A stretch of 64,000 bases of DNA from an uncultured Alphaproteobacteria bacterium (GCA_934254925.1 CAKQMD010000003.1:40767-104766); one strand, 5' to 3'. Shown: positions 16,210 through 25,864, counted from the first letter of the stretch. Numbers and translations are program-made. The notes: generated by a model not told the origin, from the letters alone.

Positions 16210-19200
16210 ATGTTAAATTTTGCACGGAAAATGATGAAAAATTCAATGCTTGGCCTGCTTCTTGCCATGGTAATAAGCTCTAACTGGGCTTTTGCTCAAA
16301 TCGACGTGTCGAAAATCAGAGCCGATATGCAAAATACGATTGCCGAAAATATTCGGAACGAAGAAATAGAAGCGGCAAGCGAAAAGGATAGGATCAAAGG
16401 CAAGGTTACCGGCGTTACGGTAAAAGAACCCGATATAAACAAAATGCTGGAAAACGCCGCCAAAGACATGAACAAGCAGACGCAAAAAAATCAGGACAAG
16501 GTTGTTCGGAACCAGTCTGTTGAAAAGCAAAAAGATGCGGAAGCCAAGAAAGCGGCTTATGAAGAATTACAGAAGGCTTGCAATGATTCTCCCGATACTT
16601 GTGACGCCGAGGCTTTGGCGCAGGCAAAACAGGAAGCCGATGCCGCTGCTTCTGAATCGGCGTTATATGGAGAAGCCGTCGATTTGATTGACCACCGTTA
16701 CCAAGCCGGAGATCAATATTTCTCGGATGAAGATGAATATAATGCCTATTTGCAGGAAAACCCGATCTATGATCCCGGCAAAGAACTGCTAAGCAAGGAA
16801 ACAACGCCGACTTACGTCAAAACCGGCAACAACATCTTTTCCATTCTGACGCAGCGCATCATGCGCATTCTCTTCGGTTTGAAAAAGATTGTTTACATTT
16901 TGGCCGGTTTCGGGTTGATTGGCTTTGCCTATGCCGCCGTATTCAATAAAATCAGCTGGAAATGGTTTGCCCAGATCGCCATCGGTTTGTTCCTGGTGGC
17001 CAACATGGGACGCTTCATCGAATATTTTGTCTTCAACGGCAACACGCCGGAATCAGAGCAAAAATTAAGCTACGGCGATTATCTGCACAAAGGCTTCGGC
17101 GATCCGACGCACAGTTGGGTGGATAAGCCGGTTGATCCCAATGCCGCATACAGCGAAAAGGCCGCGGCCAACGCTCCGAGCATGAGTGAGGAAGAAGCCA
17201 AAAAAGTCGAAGAAGAGGCCGAAAAGGCCAAAACCCGGAAGTTCTGCGGCAAGACGGCCGGCGTCAGCGGGTTTAAGAACTTCACCAACTGTATCAAGGA
17301 TATTACCGCAACCGGTAAAAACGCCGCCAATGCTGCCAAAACGGCCGCCCAGACCGTCAAACAGACAGTTGCCCGCGCTGAGCTGATCGGCTCTGCCGCC
17401 AAAAACATGGCTTTAGCCGTCAAAAACGCCGAAGGCAACGGAATTCACAAGATTTTCAGCGCCACGAAAGACATTGTTTCCAGTGCCAATTATATGGTGC
17501 AGACCGGTTCTGAAATGATCAACGACGTTTACAGCGGTACATCAAGTGTTGCCAACTCTTCGCAAAATCTCGGCAAGAGTACGGATCAAATTGACGAGCT
17601 GGAAACGCTTCGCCTTTCGGGAAAGAGCACCAATGCCGTCACCGGAATTTTGTCCGGCGGCGAGAACGGTAACTTCTTTTCGAATTTACAAAACAACGCT
17701 ACCAATGTGGCGACGGCGTCGCAAGATGTGAACTCTTCCCTCCAGGTTTTAGGCTCTTCCGCTTATGATATTGCGGAACTGGGAGACCAAATTTTCAAGG
17801 GTGATCAAAAGCGTCAGCAACAGATTACGCAAAACCGCATTGATCGGGAAAACCAAGTGCAAAGGGAAACGGACGCTTATGATCAAAAAGTGAAAGAGGA
17901 GTTTGAGCAACAGCAAAGAGAGGAGCGCAGTGAAAAATTCCGTCAGGAAAATACGCCCGACAAAGTGGCCGAGCGCAGCCAGCAGGCGTTGTCTCAAGCT
18001 TCCAAAGACGTTGAAAATGCGCAAAGCGACCTGAACAATAAACAAAATATCCTGGCTGAAAACAACGCCGCTTATGAAAACCTCCAAGCAGAACTGGAGA
18101 AAGCCAAAATCGCTGCTGAAGAAGCCGCGGAAAGGGCCAAGCGCAATCCTGATGATCTTCAGGCGCAAAGAGAAGCACAAGAGGCTGCCGACAAGGTCAA
18201 ACTGACTCAGTTGGAGGCAGACCAGGCCAAATTGAAGGTTGATCAGGCGGCTTCTGCCGTTGCCGATGCCCAAAAGACGCTTAACGACAAAAAAGCATAT
18301 CTGAGCGAGACGTCGCAAAAAACTTATGATGACGTCATAGCCGGCGCCGCTTATGACAAAGAGCAGGCGGAAGCGGCTTCCAAGCAGGCGGCTGCCGAGC
18401 TGGAAGCTTTGGAAAAAGACCGCCAGAACCAAGAAAACAGCGTGGATCAGGCGCGCAAAGCCGCCGAAGAAGCTGAGGCCAAAGCCCGTGCTAGCGGAAA
18501 AACGGAAGATATTTTGGCTGCCGATGAAGCGCGCCGGAAACAAGCCGAAGCGGAAGAGAAGTATAATGCCTATCTGCAAGAAATTGAAAAACAAAAGCAG
18601 TTGAAATATGAGGCCGACAATAAGAAGCTTGAAGCGGAAAAAACGCTCCTTGAAGGGAAAAACAACCATCCCCTGCAAAACAAGGACAAGTCGGAAAGCG
18701 CCAAGGCTTCTGAATTGTATGACAAATACTTCAAGCCGGAAGAACCGACCAAAGGAGAAGTTCGGGAAACGCCGGTAACGCGTTCTTCGCAAAGCACGGA
18801 TATAGCGCTTAAAGCCAAGGCCGAAGCAGATGAGGCTCAAGCCGAGGCGGAAAGGCTGCAAAGCGATGCCGATGACCTTGCCGCGCAAATGAGAAACAAG
18901 CAGCAAGAAACCAAGGACCTTGAAAAAGACATTAAGGCCATGAAAAAGCAGTTGAGCGCCAATCCGAATGACGCCAATACCAAACGGGCGCTGAATGCGA
19001 CGGAAAAGAGACTGGGATTGCTCAACAGTGAATACAACAAGCTGTCGCATGACTACGAGAACGTCTCTTCCCAGGCCAAAACGGCCGCTTCCAAGGCCGC
19101 TGAGCTGCAAAAACCCCTGGACGGACTGTATGACCAGGCGACAAAAGACGCCGTTGCTGCTGCAACTTATAACAAAGAACAGGCGCAGACCAACTATGAA

Positions 19201-20589
19201 AAGGCCGAAAATTCGCTGAAAGAGCTGGAAGAGCGCCGCAGCGAGGAGGAGGAGAAGGTTAATGCCGCACGGGAAAACTATCAGCGTTTGGTTGCCGAAG
19301 CGCGGCAGAAACAGGATACCGCCTCGATTATGGCCGCGGAAAAAGCGCGGACGGATCTGAATGCGGCCGAGTTTGCCTATTCTAACTACCTCGGTGAGAT
19401 TCGCAATCAAACTCAGGTAAAGCAAGAGGCGGAGCAGCAGATTTACGATGCGGACATCAAGATCTCGCAGATTGAATCGCAATTGGCCAATTGGCGTTAC
19501 CAGCAGAACAGCACGCCACAAACCCGCAGCGATACGGGCAAGAGCGAAAACAAAGAGCAAAGCAAGTCGACGGACGGAGACGATAAAAAGTCTGAAACCA
19601 CGACAAAAAGCCGGGAAAATGAGAGCCCGACGGCTTTGATGGGCAATGAAGGCGCCATTAGCTCCGGCAGCTCCGAAGGCAATCTCATTACGCGGAGCGG
19701 CGGCAGTGAGAGCGCGGAAACGGCCGGCGGGTCTGACGACAATGTAACGACGGGCGGAAGCTCGCAAACCGCGGGAAGCTTCGGCAGCAGACAAAGTCAG
19801 ACTGGTGACGACAAAACGCCGACGATAGACAAGAGCGGTTTGTTGACGCAAAACAGCGACGTCATCAAAACCGAAACCTTAAAAGACGGGGCATTAGTCG
19901 GTGAATCGACGGTTTACGGCGATGAAGCGACGGCGATCAATTCCACCGGCGGTGAATACAACAGCGGCATTCGCGGCACCAACTACTCGACGGGGTCGAG
20001 ATATGTCGGCGGCGGAACAGTTTACGGCACAACCGGTTCGGGGGCTTATCGCAGCTATTCCGGCAGCAGCTATGACACTTGGCGCGATCGCTCTCGCAGC
20101 CCGGCCAATATCAACAGCGGCCGTAACCTGACGGCAGAAAGCGCCGCAGCCAGAGACGCTGCCGTTCGGGCTCAGGCTGATGCCGCTCTGGCCAACCAGG
20201 CGCAGATTGAAGCCGCTGCTCGGGCTTATGCCGAAAAAGAGGCTGAGGAGGAAGAAGCCTTGGCCGCCGAAACGGAAGCCGAATACCTTCGCCGGGCGGA
20301 AGAACAGCGGTTGATTGACGAAGAAAACGCTGCTTTGGCCGCAAAGGAGGCCGGCGAAAAGAACAATCTGCAGCTTCGCGGCCGGATTACCAAGGGACGT
20401 CAGGTGATTGACGTCGGAAAAGGTGCCCCTGCCAACGACGAAGCCGCCCGAGGCGAAAAGCCGGGTGCAACCCCTGCTGCAACAACGCCGCCGCAACCGG
20501 CCAATGAAAATGCAGCGCCGACGGCCGCCCCGACGGCTGACGGAACTATTCCAGCATCCGGGCGCATCACCCGCGGCAGCCGTCGCTGA
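16210..20589 (+). CDS. Giant VirB2-like/coiled-coil fusion protein
   Basis: 1459 residues. A signal peptide (about 1-30) and a charged region lead to a VirB2-like module at about 197-277 (VKTGNNIF, KKIVYILAGFGLIGFAYAAVF, loop NKISWKW, FAQIAIGLFLVANMGRFIEY). Residues 440-1100 are almost entirely Ala/Glu/Lys/Gln helix with coiled-coil spacing. Two related units about 270 residues apart (YNAYLQEIEKQKQLKYEA near 790 and YSNYLGEIRNQTQVKQEA near 1060) show an internal duplication. A Ser/Gly/Thr-rich low-complexity segment (about 1100-1310) and another helical stretch precede a C-terminus with two GRIT(K/R)G motifs. If the two helices span the inner membrane as in unassembled VirB2, the coiled coil could reach far across or beyond the periplasm. 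It could also be a scaffold or length-control protein. No homolog was recognised over the full length. Confidence 0.7.
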   Translation: MLNFARKMMKNSMLGLLLAMVISSNWAFAQIDVSKIRADMQNTIAENIRNEEIEAASEKDRIKGKVTGVTVKEPDINKMLENAAKDMNKQTQKNQDKVVRNQSVEKQKDAEAKKAAYEELQKACNDSPDTCDAEALAQAKQEADAAASESALYGEAVDLIDHRYQAGDQYFSDEDEYNAYLQENPIYDPGKELLSKETTPTYVKTGNNIFSILTQRIMRILFGLKKIVYILAGFGLIGFAYAAVFNKISWKWFAQIAIGLFLVANMGRFIEYFVFNGNTPESEQKLSYGDYLHKGFGDPTHSWVDKPVDPNAAYSEKAAANAPSMSEEEAKKVEEEAEKAKTRKFCGKTAGVSGFKNFTNCIKDITATGKNAANAAKTAAQTVKQTVARAELIGSAAKNMALAVKNAEGNGIHKIFSATKDIVSSANYMVQTGSEMINDVYSGTSSVANSSQNLGKSTDQIDELETLRLSGKSTNAVTGILSGGENGNFFSNLQNNATNVATASQDVNSSLQVLGSSAYDIAELGDQIFKGDQKRQQQITQNRIDRENQVQRETDAYDQKVKEEFEQQQREERSEKFRQENTPDKVAERSQQALSQASKDVENAQSDLNNKQNILAENNAAYENLQAELEKAKIAAEEAAERAKRNPDDLQAQREAQEAADKVKLTQLEADQAKLKVDQAASAVADAQKTLNDKKAYLSETSQKTYDDVIAGAAYDKEQAEAASKQAAAELEALEKDRQNQENSVDQARKAAEEAEAKARASGKTEDILAADEARRKQAEAEEKYNAYLQEIEKQKQLKYEADNKKLEAEKTLLEGKNNHPLQNKDKSESAKASELYDKYFKPEEPTKGEVRETPVTRSSQSTDIALKAKAEADEAQAEAERLQSDADDLAAQMRNKQQETKDLEKDIKAMKKQLSANPNDANTKRALNATEKRLGLLNSEYNKLSHDYENVSSQAKTAASKAAELQKPLDGLYDQATKDAVAAATYNKEQAQTNYEKAENSLKELEERRSEEEEKVNAARENYQRLVAEARQKQDTASIMAAEKARTDLNAAEFAYSNYLGEIRNQTQVKQEAEQQIYDADIKISQIESQLANWRYQQNSTPQTRSDTGKSENKEQSKSTDGDDKKSETTTKSRENESPTALMGNEGAISSGSSEGNLITRSGGSESAETAGGSDDNVTTGGSSQTAGSFGSRQSQTGDDKTPTIDKSGLLTQNSDVIKTETLKDGALVGESTVYGDEATAINSTGGEYNSGIRGTNYSTGSRYVGGGTVYGTTGSGAYRSYSGSSYDTWRDRSRSPANINSGRNLTAESAAARDAAVRAQADAALANQAQIEAAARAYAEKEAEEEEALAAETEAEYLRRAEEQRLIDEENAALAAKEAGEKNNLQLRGRITKGRQVIDVGKGAPANDEAARGEKPGATPAATTPPQPANENAAPTAAPTADGTIPASGRITRGSRR

Positions 20590-20611
20590 AATTAACTTAT
20601 TATTCATAAAA

Positions 20612-20651
20612 AAGCGGTATACTGGAAAGAAGAACGGGATACCGTTTTTTT
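20612..20651 (+). terminator. Rho-independent terminator after the VirB2-coiled-coil gene
   Basis: CGGTAT (20615-20620) pairs with ATACCG (20639-20644), flanked by A-rich and T-rich arms and followed by seven T. It ends the three-gene virB2 unit before virB3. The loop is long (18 nt), so efficiency is uncertain. A weak TTGCAT/TATCAT pair (20687-20714) could restart transcription for virB3. Confidence 0.6.
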
Positions 20652-20740
20652 ATGCCCCGATACTTGTTGAAAGAAGAGGGTTTGACTTGCATAAAAAAAA
20701 GATTGAGGTATCATAAACCTGCTTAAAAGAAGAGAAAATC

Positions 20741-21031
20741 ATGCGGGAAATGATCTTAAAAGCCGTGGCCAATCCGCCCAAGATTTTGTGGGGACCCTTT
20801 CTCCCCACCATGTTGAACATGGGCGTGCAGTTCCCGTTAATGTTCATGTTTCTCGGCACTTTTGACGTCAACCCGCTGTTTTTTATGGCGTCTTTGGTCG
20901 CCGTTCACTGTTTTGTCATCTTTTTAGGTGTCAAGGAACCGCATATTTCGGCCATGATCCAGGCCTACGGCCAGACAAACCGCACTACAACCAACCTGTA
21001 TAAAGTAAAGGGGAAAAAATTTGCACCCTGA
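20741..21031 (+). CDS. virB3: VirB3-like inner-membrane protein
   Basis: 96 residues with two hydrophobic helices (about 18-40, FLPTMLNMGVQFPLMFMF, and 45-64) and a cytoplasmic tail containing KEPHISAM, a typical VirB3 feature. VirB3 sits in the inner membrane and works with VirB4. The gene overlaps virB4 by 11 bp, the usual virB3-virB4 arrangement, which supports the call strongly. Confidence 0.88.
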   Translation: MREMILKAVANPPKILWGPFLPTMLNMGVQFPLMFMFLGTFDVNPLFFMASLVAVHCFVIFLGVKEPHISAMIQAYGQTNRTTTNLYKVKGKKFAP

Positions 21032-23453
21032 TTTTGATTTTTTTGCGACGTTTGTTCAGGGGCTTTCCAGTTTGGAAGTCCTGGTTGCCGTTATCGGCTT
21101 TGTTTCGGCGGCAGCATTTGCCGGATTTTGGGCTACGAAATTCGGGCATGTCGTTTTGCCGGAACCTCGGGAATCTCGTGTTTCGGACTTTTTGCCGTTT
21201 AACAAGCTGTTGTCGGACGGCATCACCATTCGTTGCTATAACGGGTCTCTGGCCCGGGTCTTCAAGGTTGAAGGAATTGACTTGGCCTTTGTTACCGATG
21301 AAAAGGTAATGTCAATGCACGAGGCGCGCAAATCTTGGATTGACGGAATGTCGGACCTCAATGTTTCTTGTCGGGTCATCACCTTGAGAGAGCGCATTCC
21401 TTTGGAGGAAGACGCCGGAGACTTTAATAATCAACTGCTGGAAAGCATTTCCCGGACCTGGCGCGACAATCTTGATCGGGTGTACAATAACAGCCACTAC
21501 ATTGTTTTGTCCGTTGTCGACCGGACAGATGCCTTGAAAGACCTCAACTATGCCTCCCAAGCTTTACTGGCAACGTTGAATGATTATGGCGTCAAAAGCC
21601 TTTATGAAGATGAAAATAGCCCGGCGGAAGAAAGTCCTTTGTCGGTGTTTTGCAAGATCTGCAGCCCGATTTCCAAACCCCTGCCGAAAGTTCGCGGCGC
21701 GGAAGGTGCGCATTTGAACGAACTTCTGACGGCAGACCATATTCATTTTACCGGCGAAAAGGGGTTGATCAAATATTTTTCCGGGGATCGGGAGATTTAT
21801 GAAGTCGTCATGGGGATTCGCACCTCCGGCGATTATATGGATGAGGGAATGATTGCCTCTTTGCTGTCCATTGACTGCGAACTGACGCTTCTGCACAATA
21901 TTATACCGATCTTTAAACCCCATGCCCGTGCTTTGCTGATGCAGCAGCAGCGTATGGCGACGATGACCAGTTTTTCGCAAGACGTGGTGGAACAATACAG
22001 TGAAGCGCTTTCCGCCATTGAAGACAGCGACGCCGACCACCAGGCGCTCACCGAATATGCCATGGCCATTTTGTTGCGCGGTGAAAGTCAGGAAGAAATT
22101 GATTTCGGCGAAGGCGAAGTCCAAAGAATCTGCCGTTTGTACGGCGTTACCCCGGTGCGGGAAGGCTGGGTGGCCCAAGCGACTTTCTTCAACCAGTTTC
22201 CCACTTATGAAACGCTGCCGCGTACCTATCGTTATCTGTCGCGGGTTGTGGCGACGGCCATTTCTTTTGACAAGCCTTCCGAAGGCTTTGGCAAGAGTGA
22301 CTGGGGCAACGGCGCCATCTCAATCTTCAAAACCACCTCCGGTTCGGCCTATCGTTTTCAGTTTCACGTTTCTTCCGAGGATTCGGCGGTGGCTCACTGC
22401 TGCATTATCGGTCCGACCGGCCAAGGTAAAACGACTTTGCTGACTTTCCTGGCCGGGCAGGCGATGCGCCATCGGGATCTGAAGGTCTTCTTCTTCGACC
22501 GTCACCGCGGTGCCGAAATTTTCACCCGTTCGATCGGTGGCGCCTATATCGGTTTTGACGGCGACGACAAGAACGTTTCTCTTAATCCTTTTGACTGTGA
22601 AAACACGCCGGTAAACCGGGCATTTTTGCGGCGTTGGATGCGTTCGATCACCATGGTCGACGATGCCGTTTCTGAAAAGGAAATTGCGCGTGCCGTTACC
22701 ACGGCCTTTGATTATCTGCGGCCGGAAGAACGCATCATGACCAATCTGTATAAAAGTTGTTTTTCTCCGACAGGAAACATGCGGCGCGAATTGTTCAAAT
22801 GGGTTAATCCTGATCAGTACGGCAACATTTTCAATGCCGATACGGATAGCCTGGATCTGAAGTCCAAACGTTTTATGGCTTTTGACTTTACGCATATTTT
22901 TGAGGACGAAGCTCTGGCGCCGGCGGTGATCAGCTACATCATGCACCGAATTCAGTCCGAAACCGGCGAGACCGGCGTTCCGTCGCTGATTATGATTGAT
23001 GAAACCGCGCCGATGCTCAAACACCCGATGTTTAGGGACTACTTTATCATTGGTCTGCAAGAAGGGCGTAAAAAGCGTCAGGCTTATCTCTGCGCTTTCC
23101 AACAGCCGAACGTAATCGATAAGCTCGGCGTCGGCGAGGTCATCCGCGGCCAATGCCAAACCGTTATCTTTTTCCGCAATCCGCAGGCCATGCCGGAAGA
23201 CTACGTCAACTGGAACCTGACCCGCAGCGAAACTGACTTCATTTTCGGCAAAAGCTATCGCGATTTTCCTTATGCGATTTTGCTGTCGCGTCCTGCTACC
23301 GGTGAATCCGTCATTTTGGACGTGGATTTAAGCGGCCTGGGCCCCTATTTGAAGCTTTACAACTCCGGCCGGAAAAACGTTTTGCTGGTGGAAGAATTGA
23401 TCAAGGAATACGGAGAAGACAACTTTGTTACAAAATATTTAAATATTGCGTAA
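21021..23453 (+). CDS. virB4: VirB4 T4SS ATPase
   Basis: 810 residues, the normal length for the VirB4/TrbE family, the inner-membrane AAA+ ATPase needed for T4SS assembly and transport. A hydrophobic segment lies at about 15-40. The N-terminal domain has the usual LPFNKLLSDG block. Walker A is IGPTGQGKTT (about 463-472) and Walker B is LIMIDET (about 656-662), followed by EGRKKR and CAFQQPN motifs of the C-terminal ATPase. It starts with TTG at 21021, supported by an AGGGG site eight bases upstream and by the overlap with virB3. All catalytic motifs look intact. Confidence 0.95.
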   Translation: MHPDFDFFATFVQGLSSLEVLVAVIGFVSAAAFAGFWATKFGHVVLPEPRESRVSDFLPFNKLLSDGITIRCYNGSLARVFKVEGIDLAFVTDEKVMSMHEARKSWIDGMSDLNVSCRVITLRERIPLEEDAGDFNNQLLESISRTWRDNLDRVYNNSHYIVLSVVDRTDALKDLNYASQALLATLNDYGVKSLYEDENSPAEESPLSVFCKICSPISKPLPKVRGAEGAHLNELLTADHIHFTGEKGLIKYFSGDREIYEVVMGIRTSGDYMDEGMIASLLSIDCELTLLHNIIPIFKPHARALLMQQQRMATMTSFSQDVVEQYSEALSAIEDSDADHQALTEYAMAILLRGESQEEIDFGEGEVQRICRLYGVTPVREGWVAQATFFNQFPTYETLPRTYRYLSRVVATAISFDKPSEGFGKSDWGNGAISIFKTTSGSAYRFQFHVSSEDSAVAHCCIIGPTGQGKTTLLTFLAGQAMRHRDLKVFFFDRHRGAEIFTRSIGGAYIGFDGDDKNVSLNPFDCENTPVNRAFLRRWMRSITMVDDAVSEKEIARAVTTAFDYLRPEERIMTNLYKSCFSPTGNMRRELFKWVNPDQYGNIFNADTDSLDLKSKRFMAFDFTHIFEDEALAPAVISYIMHRIQSETGETGVPSLIMIDETAPMLKHPMFRDYFIIGLQEGRKKRQAYLCAFQQPNVIDKLGVGEVIRGQCQTVIFFRNPQAMPEDYVNWNLTRSETDFIFGKSYRDFPYAILLSRPATGESVILDVDLSGLGPYLKLYNSGRKNVLLVEELIKEYGEDNFVTKYLNIA

Positions 23454-23486
23454 CGGCCATAATAGTCGTTTATTAACATCCGATAA

Positions 23487-23497
23487 TTTGCTATAAT
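23487..23497 (+). promoter_or_regulatory. Extended -10 promoter before the coiled-coil gene cluster
   Basis: TTTGCTATAAT, a consensus TATAAT with an extended TGC, lies 31 bp upstream of the gene at 23529 in the 75-bp gap after virB4. No strong -35 is at 17 bp. It would let the VirB5-position genes be transcribed separately from virB3-virB4. Confidence 0.55.
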
Positions 23498-23528
23498 AAA
23501 TCATAGGAAAACTGTCGGGAGGAGGAAT

Positions 23529-24635
23529 ATGAAAAAATATCAGAATGTCGGCGTCAGCGTTCTTTCCGCGGGGATTTTGGCCTTGTTAGCCGCTGTTCCG
23601 GCCCGGGCGTTTATTCCCATCCCGGTGGTCGACGTCGAGAGTACGCGCAACAGCATTCAGACGACCCTGACGTCCATCAAGGAAACCAAGTTTATTACCG
23701 ATGCCACCAAAGTGGCAAATGAAACTAGTGCCACTATCGGCAAAGCCAAAAAAACAATGAGCGAATATGCGGCGGACGAGGTCAAAAAAGCCCAAGAACT
23801 CAAAAAGAAAGTCGAAAAACGCAAAAAACAGATTGAAGCCTACCAAAAACAAGCCAAAGAATACCAAAGTTTGGTTGAGGAAAAAGTCGATGAAGCCAAA
23901 CAAACTGTTAACAGCGCCAAAGAGACCTATAACCAAGCTCAAGACACTTATAATCAAGCCAAAGAAACGGCCTCTGCCGTGACGGAAGCCGCCAGCGATA
24001 AGCTTAATGCCGCAAAGGAAAAAGTCTCTCCGTCCGGCAATGTTCCTGCCGCAGCGGAGCAAACCGCTTCCGATACCGCACCGACAACTCCGTCCACGAC
24101 GCGACGCACCTTTGGCGTGCCTTATTCTGCCGTAATGACGCCTTATCCAGCTTATGCCACGGCTGGTCACAGCGAAACTCTGGCTTTTGCGGATATTCTG
24201 AGCAGTGACGGCGGCTACAGCGAAGACGGCGACGGGATTCCCGTTTTCCCGATGGAACTGGCCTTGGAATGCGGGCTAAGCAGCGATGATGCCAAAAAAG
24301 ACACCGCCATAACCGATTGCCTCGATAAGATTTGCGAAAAATACAAGGGAAACCAGCAAGAACGTTCGACGGCAATGACGTTGATGGCCAAAATCGTCAA
24401 AAGCCAGGCGGCTTACAACATTGCCCGTGCCATTAAGATTCAGGCCGATGCCGCCGCTTTTGAAAAGAATGTTCAGGAAGGAATAGACAATGCGGCACAA
24501 AAAGCCACGACCAGCCGTGACGATACTTCTGCAACCACGGCGGCAATTACGGCCGGTGCTGATTTGCTTAATCAGCTGAATATGTTGCAAAGCGGCATTA
24601 TGGCTCTGGAAGCGATGGACGGCTACTGTAAGTAA
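23529..24635 (+). CDS. Secreted coiled-coil protein, VirB5-like candidate
   Basis: 368 residues. A signal peptide (about 1-27, ending PARAF) gives a mature start FIPIPVVDVESTRN, similar in style to VirB5/TrbJ proteins, which begin with a short hydrophobic stretch and a helix ending in KETK. A Lys/Glu/Ala coiled coil spans about 70-165. A low-complexity linker and a Cys-containing domain follow (ALECGLS, ITDCLDKICEKYKG), then a C-terminal helix with NIARAIKIQADAAAFEKN. VirB5 is the minor, tip-located pilus subunit, normally encoded right after virB4 as here. A GGGAGGAGG site precedes the ATG. It is the best VirB5 candidate of the five coiled-coil proteins. Confidence 0.55.
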   Translation: MKKYQNVGVSVLSAGILALLAAVPARAFIPIPVVDVESTRNSIQTTLTSIKETKFITDATKVANETSATIGKAKKTMSEYAADEVKKAQELKKKVEKRKKQIEAYQKQAKEYQSLVEEKVDEAKQTVNSAKETYNQAQDTYNQAKETASAVTEAASDKLNAAKEKVSPSGNVPAAAEQTASDTAPTTPSTTRRTFGVPYSAVMTPYPAYATAGHSETLAFADILSSDGGYSEDGDGIPVFPMELALECGLSSDDAKKDTAITDCLDKICEKYKGNQQERSTAMTLMAKIVKSQAAYNIARAIKIQADAAAFEKNVQEGIDNAAQKATTSRDDTSATTAAITAGADLLNQLNMLQSGIMALEAMDGYCK

Positions 24636-24648
24636 CGGGAAGAAAGCC

Positions 24649-25410
24649 ATGTTGAAGGGGATGAAGACATTTTTAGGGCTGATCTTGGGGGGAATCCCGC
24701 TCTCGGCTCTGGCGCAGATGACCAATCCGGCTGCCAATGTGCTGGATAAGCTCAGCAATGTCGATCATCAGTTAAAATCGGTTCAACGTGACTACGCCGA
24801 CCAATATCAGAAATTCACCAATAAAAAAACCGGTATCATGGGTTTCGTTTCTTCGGCAAGATCAACGCTGGAAGATGCGCAGGCTTTAAAGGAAGACGCT
24901 GAACTGGAACTGCAGAAGGTGCAGGATCTGAAAGAAAACATTGAAACGCAGGTCGAAGAAGGCAAAAATATGGTGGCAGAGACACAGCGTCAGGCGGAAT
25001 CTCTGCGCCAAGCGCAGGCTGCCCTGCAGGCCAAGGCTGAAGAAGCCGCCGCCCGAAAAGAAGAGCTTATGGCTCGCAAAAATGCCGTTCAAATCCCTTC
25101 TTTAGAAAATAAAAAGGCAACCGCATCGTCCGTATCGACAAAGGAAAATCCTGCGGTTTCTTCTGTGGTAACGCCGATTCCCGCGCGTCGCAGCTTTAAT
25201 CGTTCTTCAGACAAAGGCGAGACAACGCCGAGCGTTATCGATCCGGCGGCGGTTGAAGACGTCTTGTATGCGGAAGATTTGGACGAAGAAAGTCAAACCG
25301 AAGAAAAGGCGGAAACTTCGGCGGTGGAAGAAAAACGCGTCGACGAAAAAAAGGAGAATTTAACACGACGACCTTTTCAAAAGTTTTCCGGGGAGAACGC
25401 CAATGATTAA
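24649..25410 (+). CDS. Secreted coiled-coil protein
   Basis: 253 residues with a signal peptide (about 1-23, ending SALAQ). A helical region carries NVLDKLSNVDHQLKSVQRDY, and a long heptad-type coiled coil follows (about 70-145). The last 100 residues are polar, Ser/Thr/Glu-rich and probably disordered. It is not recognised as any family. It lies 13 bp after the VirB5 candidate and overlaps the next gene by 8 bp, so it belongs to the same translationally coupled unit and probably to the same periplasmic structure. Confidence 0.6.
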   Translation: MLKGMKTFLGLILGGIPLSALAQMTNPAANVLDKLSNVDHQLKSVQRDYADQYQKFTNKKTGIMGFVSSARSTLEDAQALKEDAELELQKVQDLKENIETQVEEGKNMVAETQRQAESLRQAQAALQAKAEEAAARKEELMARKNAVQIPSLENKKATASSVSTKENPAVSSVVTPIPARRSFNRSSDKGETTPSVIDPAAVEDVLYAEDLDEESQTEEKAETSAVEEKRVDEKKENLTRRPFQKFSGENAND

Positions 25411-25861
25411 AACAAGTTTAAGTTTGCTTTTGTTCGGCGCGGTATTTTTTCAGGCAGCTGCTCTTCAGGCTTCTTTCCTGCCGAAGAATTATCTGAGCGA
25501 AGACAATCAGGCCGATCCCGAAAAAATTCTCGAAACCAATAGCCCTTCGGTGCGCAACGCCCAAGAAGGAATCAACCAAGAACGCGAAAAGATGATTCGC
25601 AAAGGCGACCTGTTGGCGGATGTCTACGCATTGGCTATTTCCACTCGCGCCAATCTGGCCAAAGAGGAAAGCCGGGACAAAGGAGAGAAGGTGAAAAGCA
25701 AAAGCGAGCGGGAAATCAACAAGAATGAAACCGCCCATTATCTGAAAAGCATCAATAAACGCTTAAATGAGATAGCCAATCTTCAGGCTGCCGTTTCCAA
25801 CTATAAATCAACGGCCATATTGATGAAGTATGACCAATACCAGACGACAAAAGAGGAATAA
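25403..25861 (+). CDS. Small secreted helical protein
   Basis: 152 residues, signal peptide about 1-24 (ending LQASF). The mature part is charged and helical (REKMIRKGDLLADVYALAI, ETAHYLKSINKRLNEIANLQ). The C-terminal pattern, a helix with NEIANLQAAVSNYKST, resembles the end of TrbJ/VirB5-type proteins, but the match is too short to name it. It overlaps the upstream gene by 8 bp and is 3 bp from the next, indicating tight co-expression with the other coiled-coil proteins. Confidence 0.6.
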   Translation: MIKTSLSLLLFGAVFFQAAALQASFLPKNYLSEDNQADPEKILETNSPSVRNAQEGINQEREKMIRKGDLLADVYALAISTRANLAKEESRDKGEKVKSKSEREINKNETAHYLKSINKRLNEIANLQAAVSNYKSTAILMKYDQYQTTKEE

Positions 25862-25864
25862 GCC

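Noticed and set aside
17749..19851. A 700-codon open frame antisense to the coiled-coil part of the VirB2 fusion
   Set aside because: It is a by-product of Glu/Lys/Ala-rich codons on the plus strand; the translation is Leu/Phe/Arg-rich, with no ribosome site, and the plus-strand gene is well supported.
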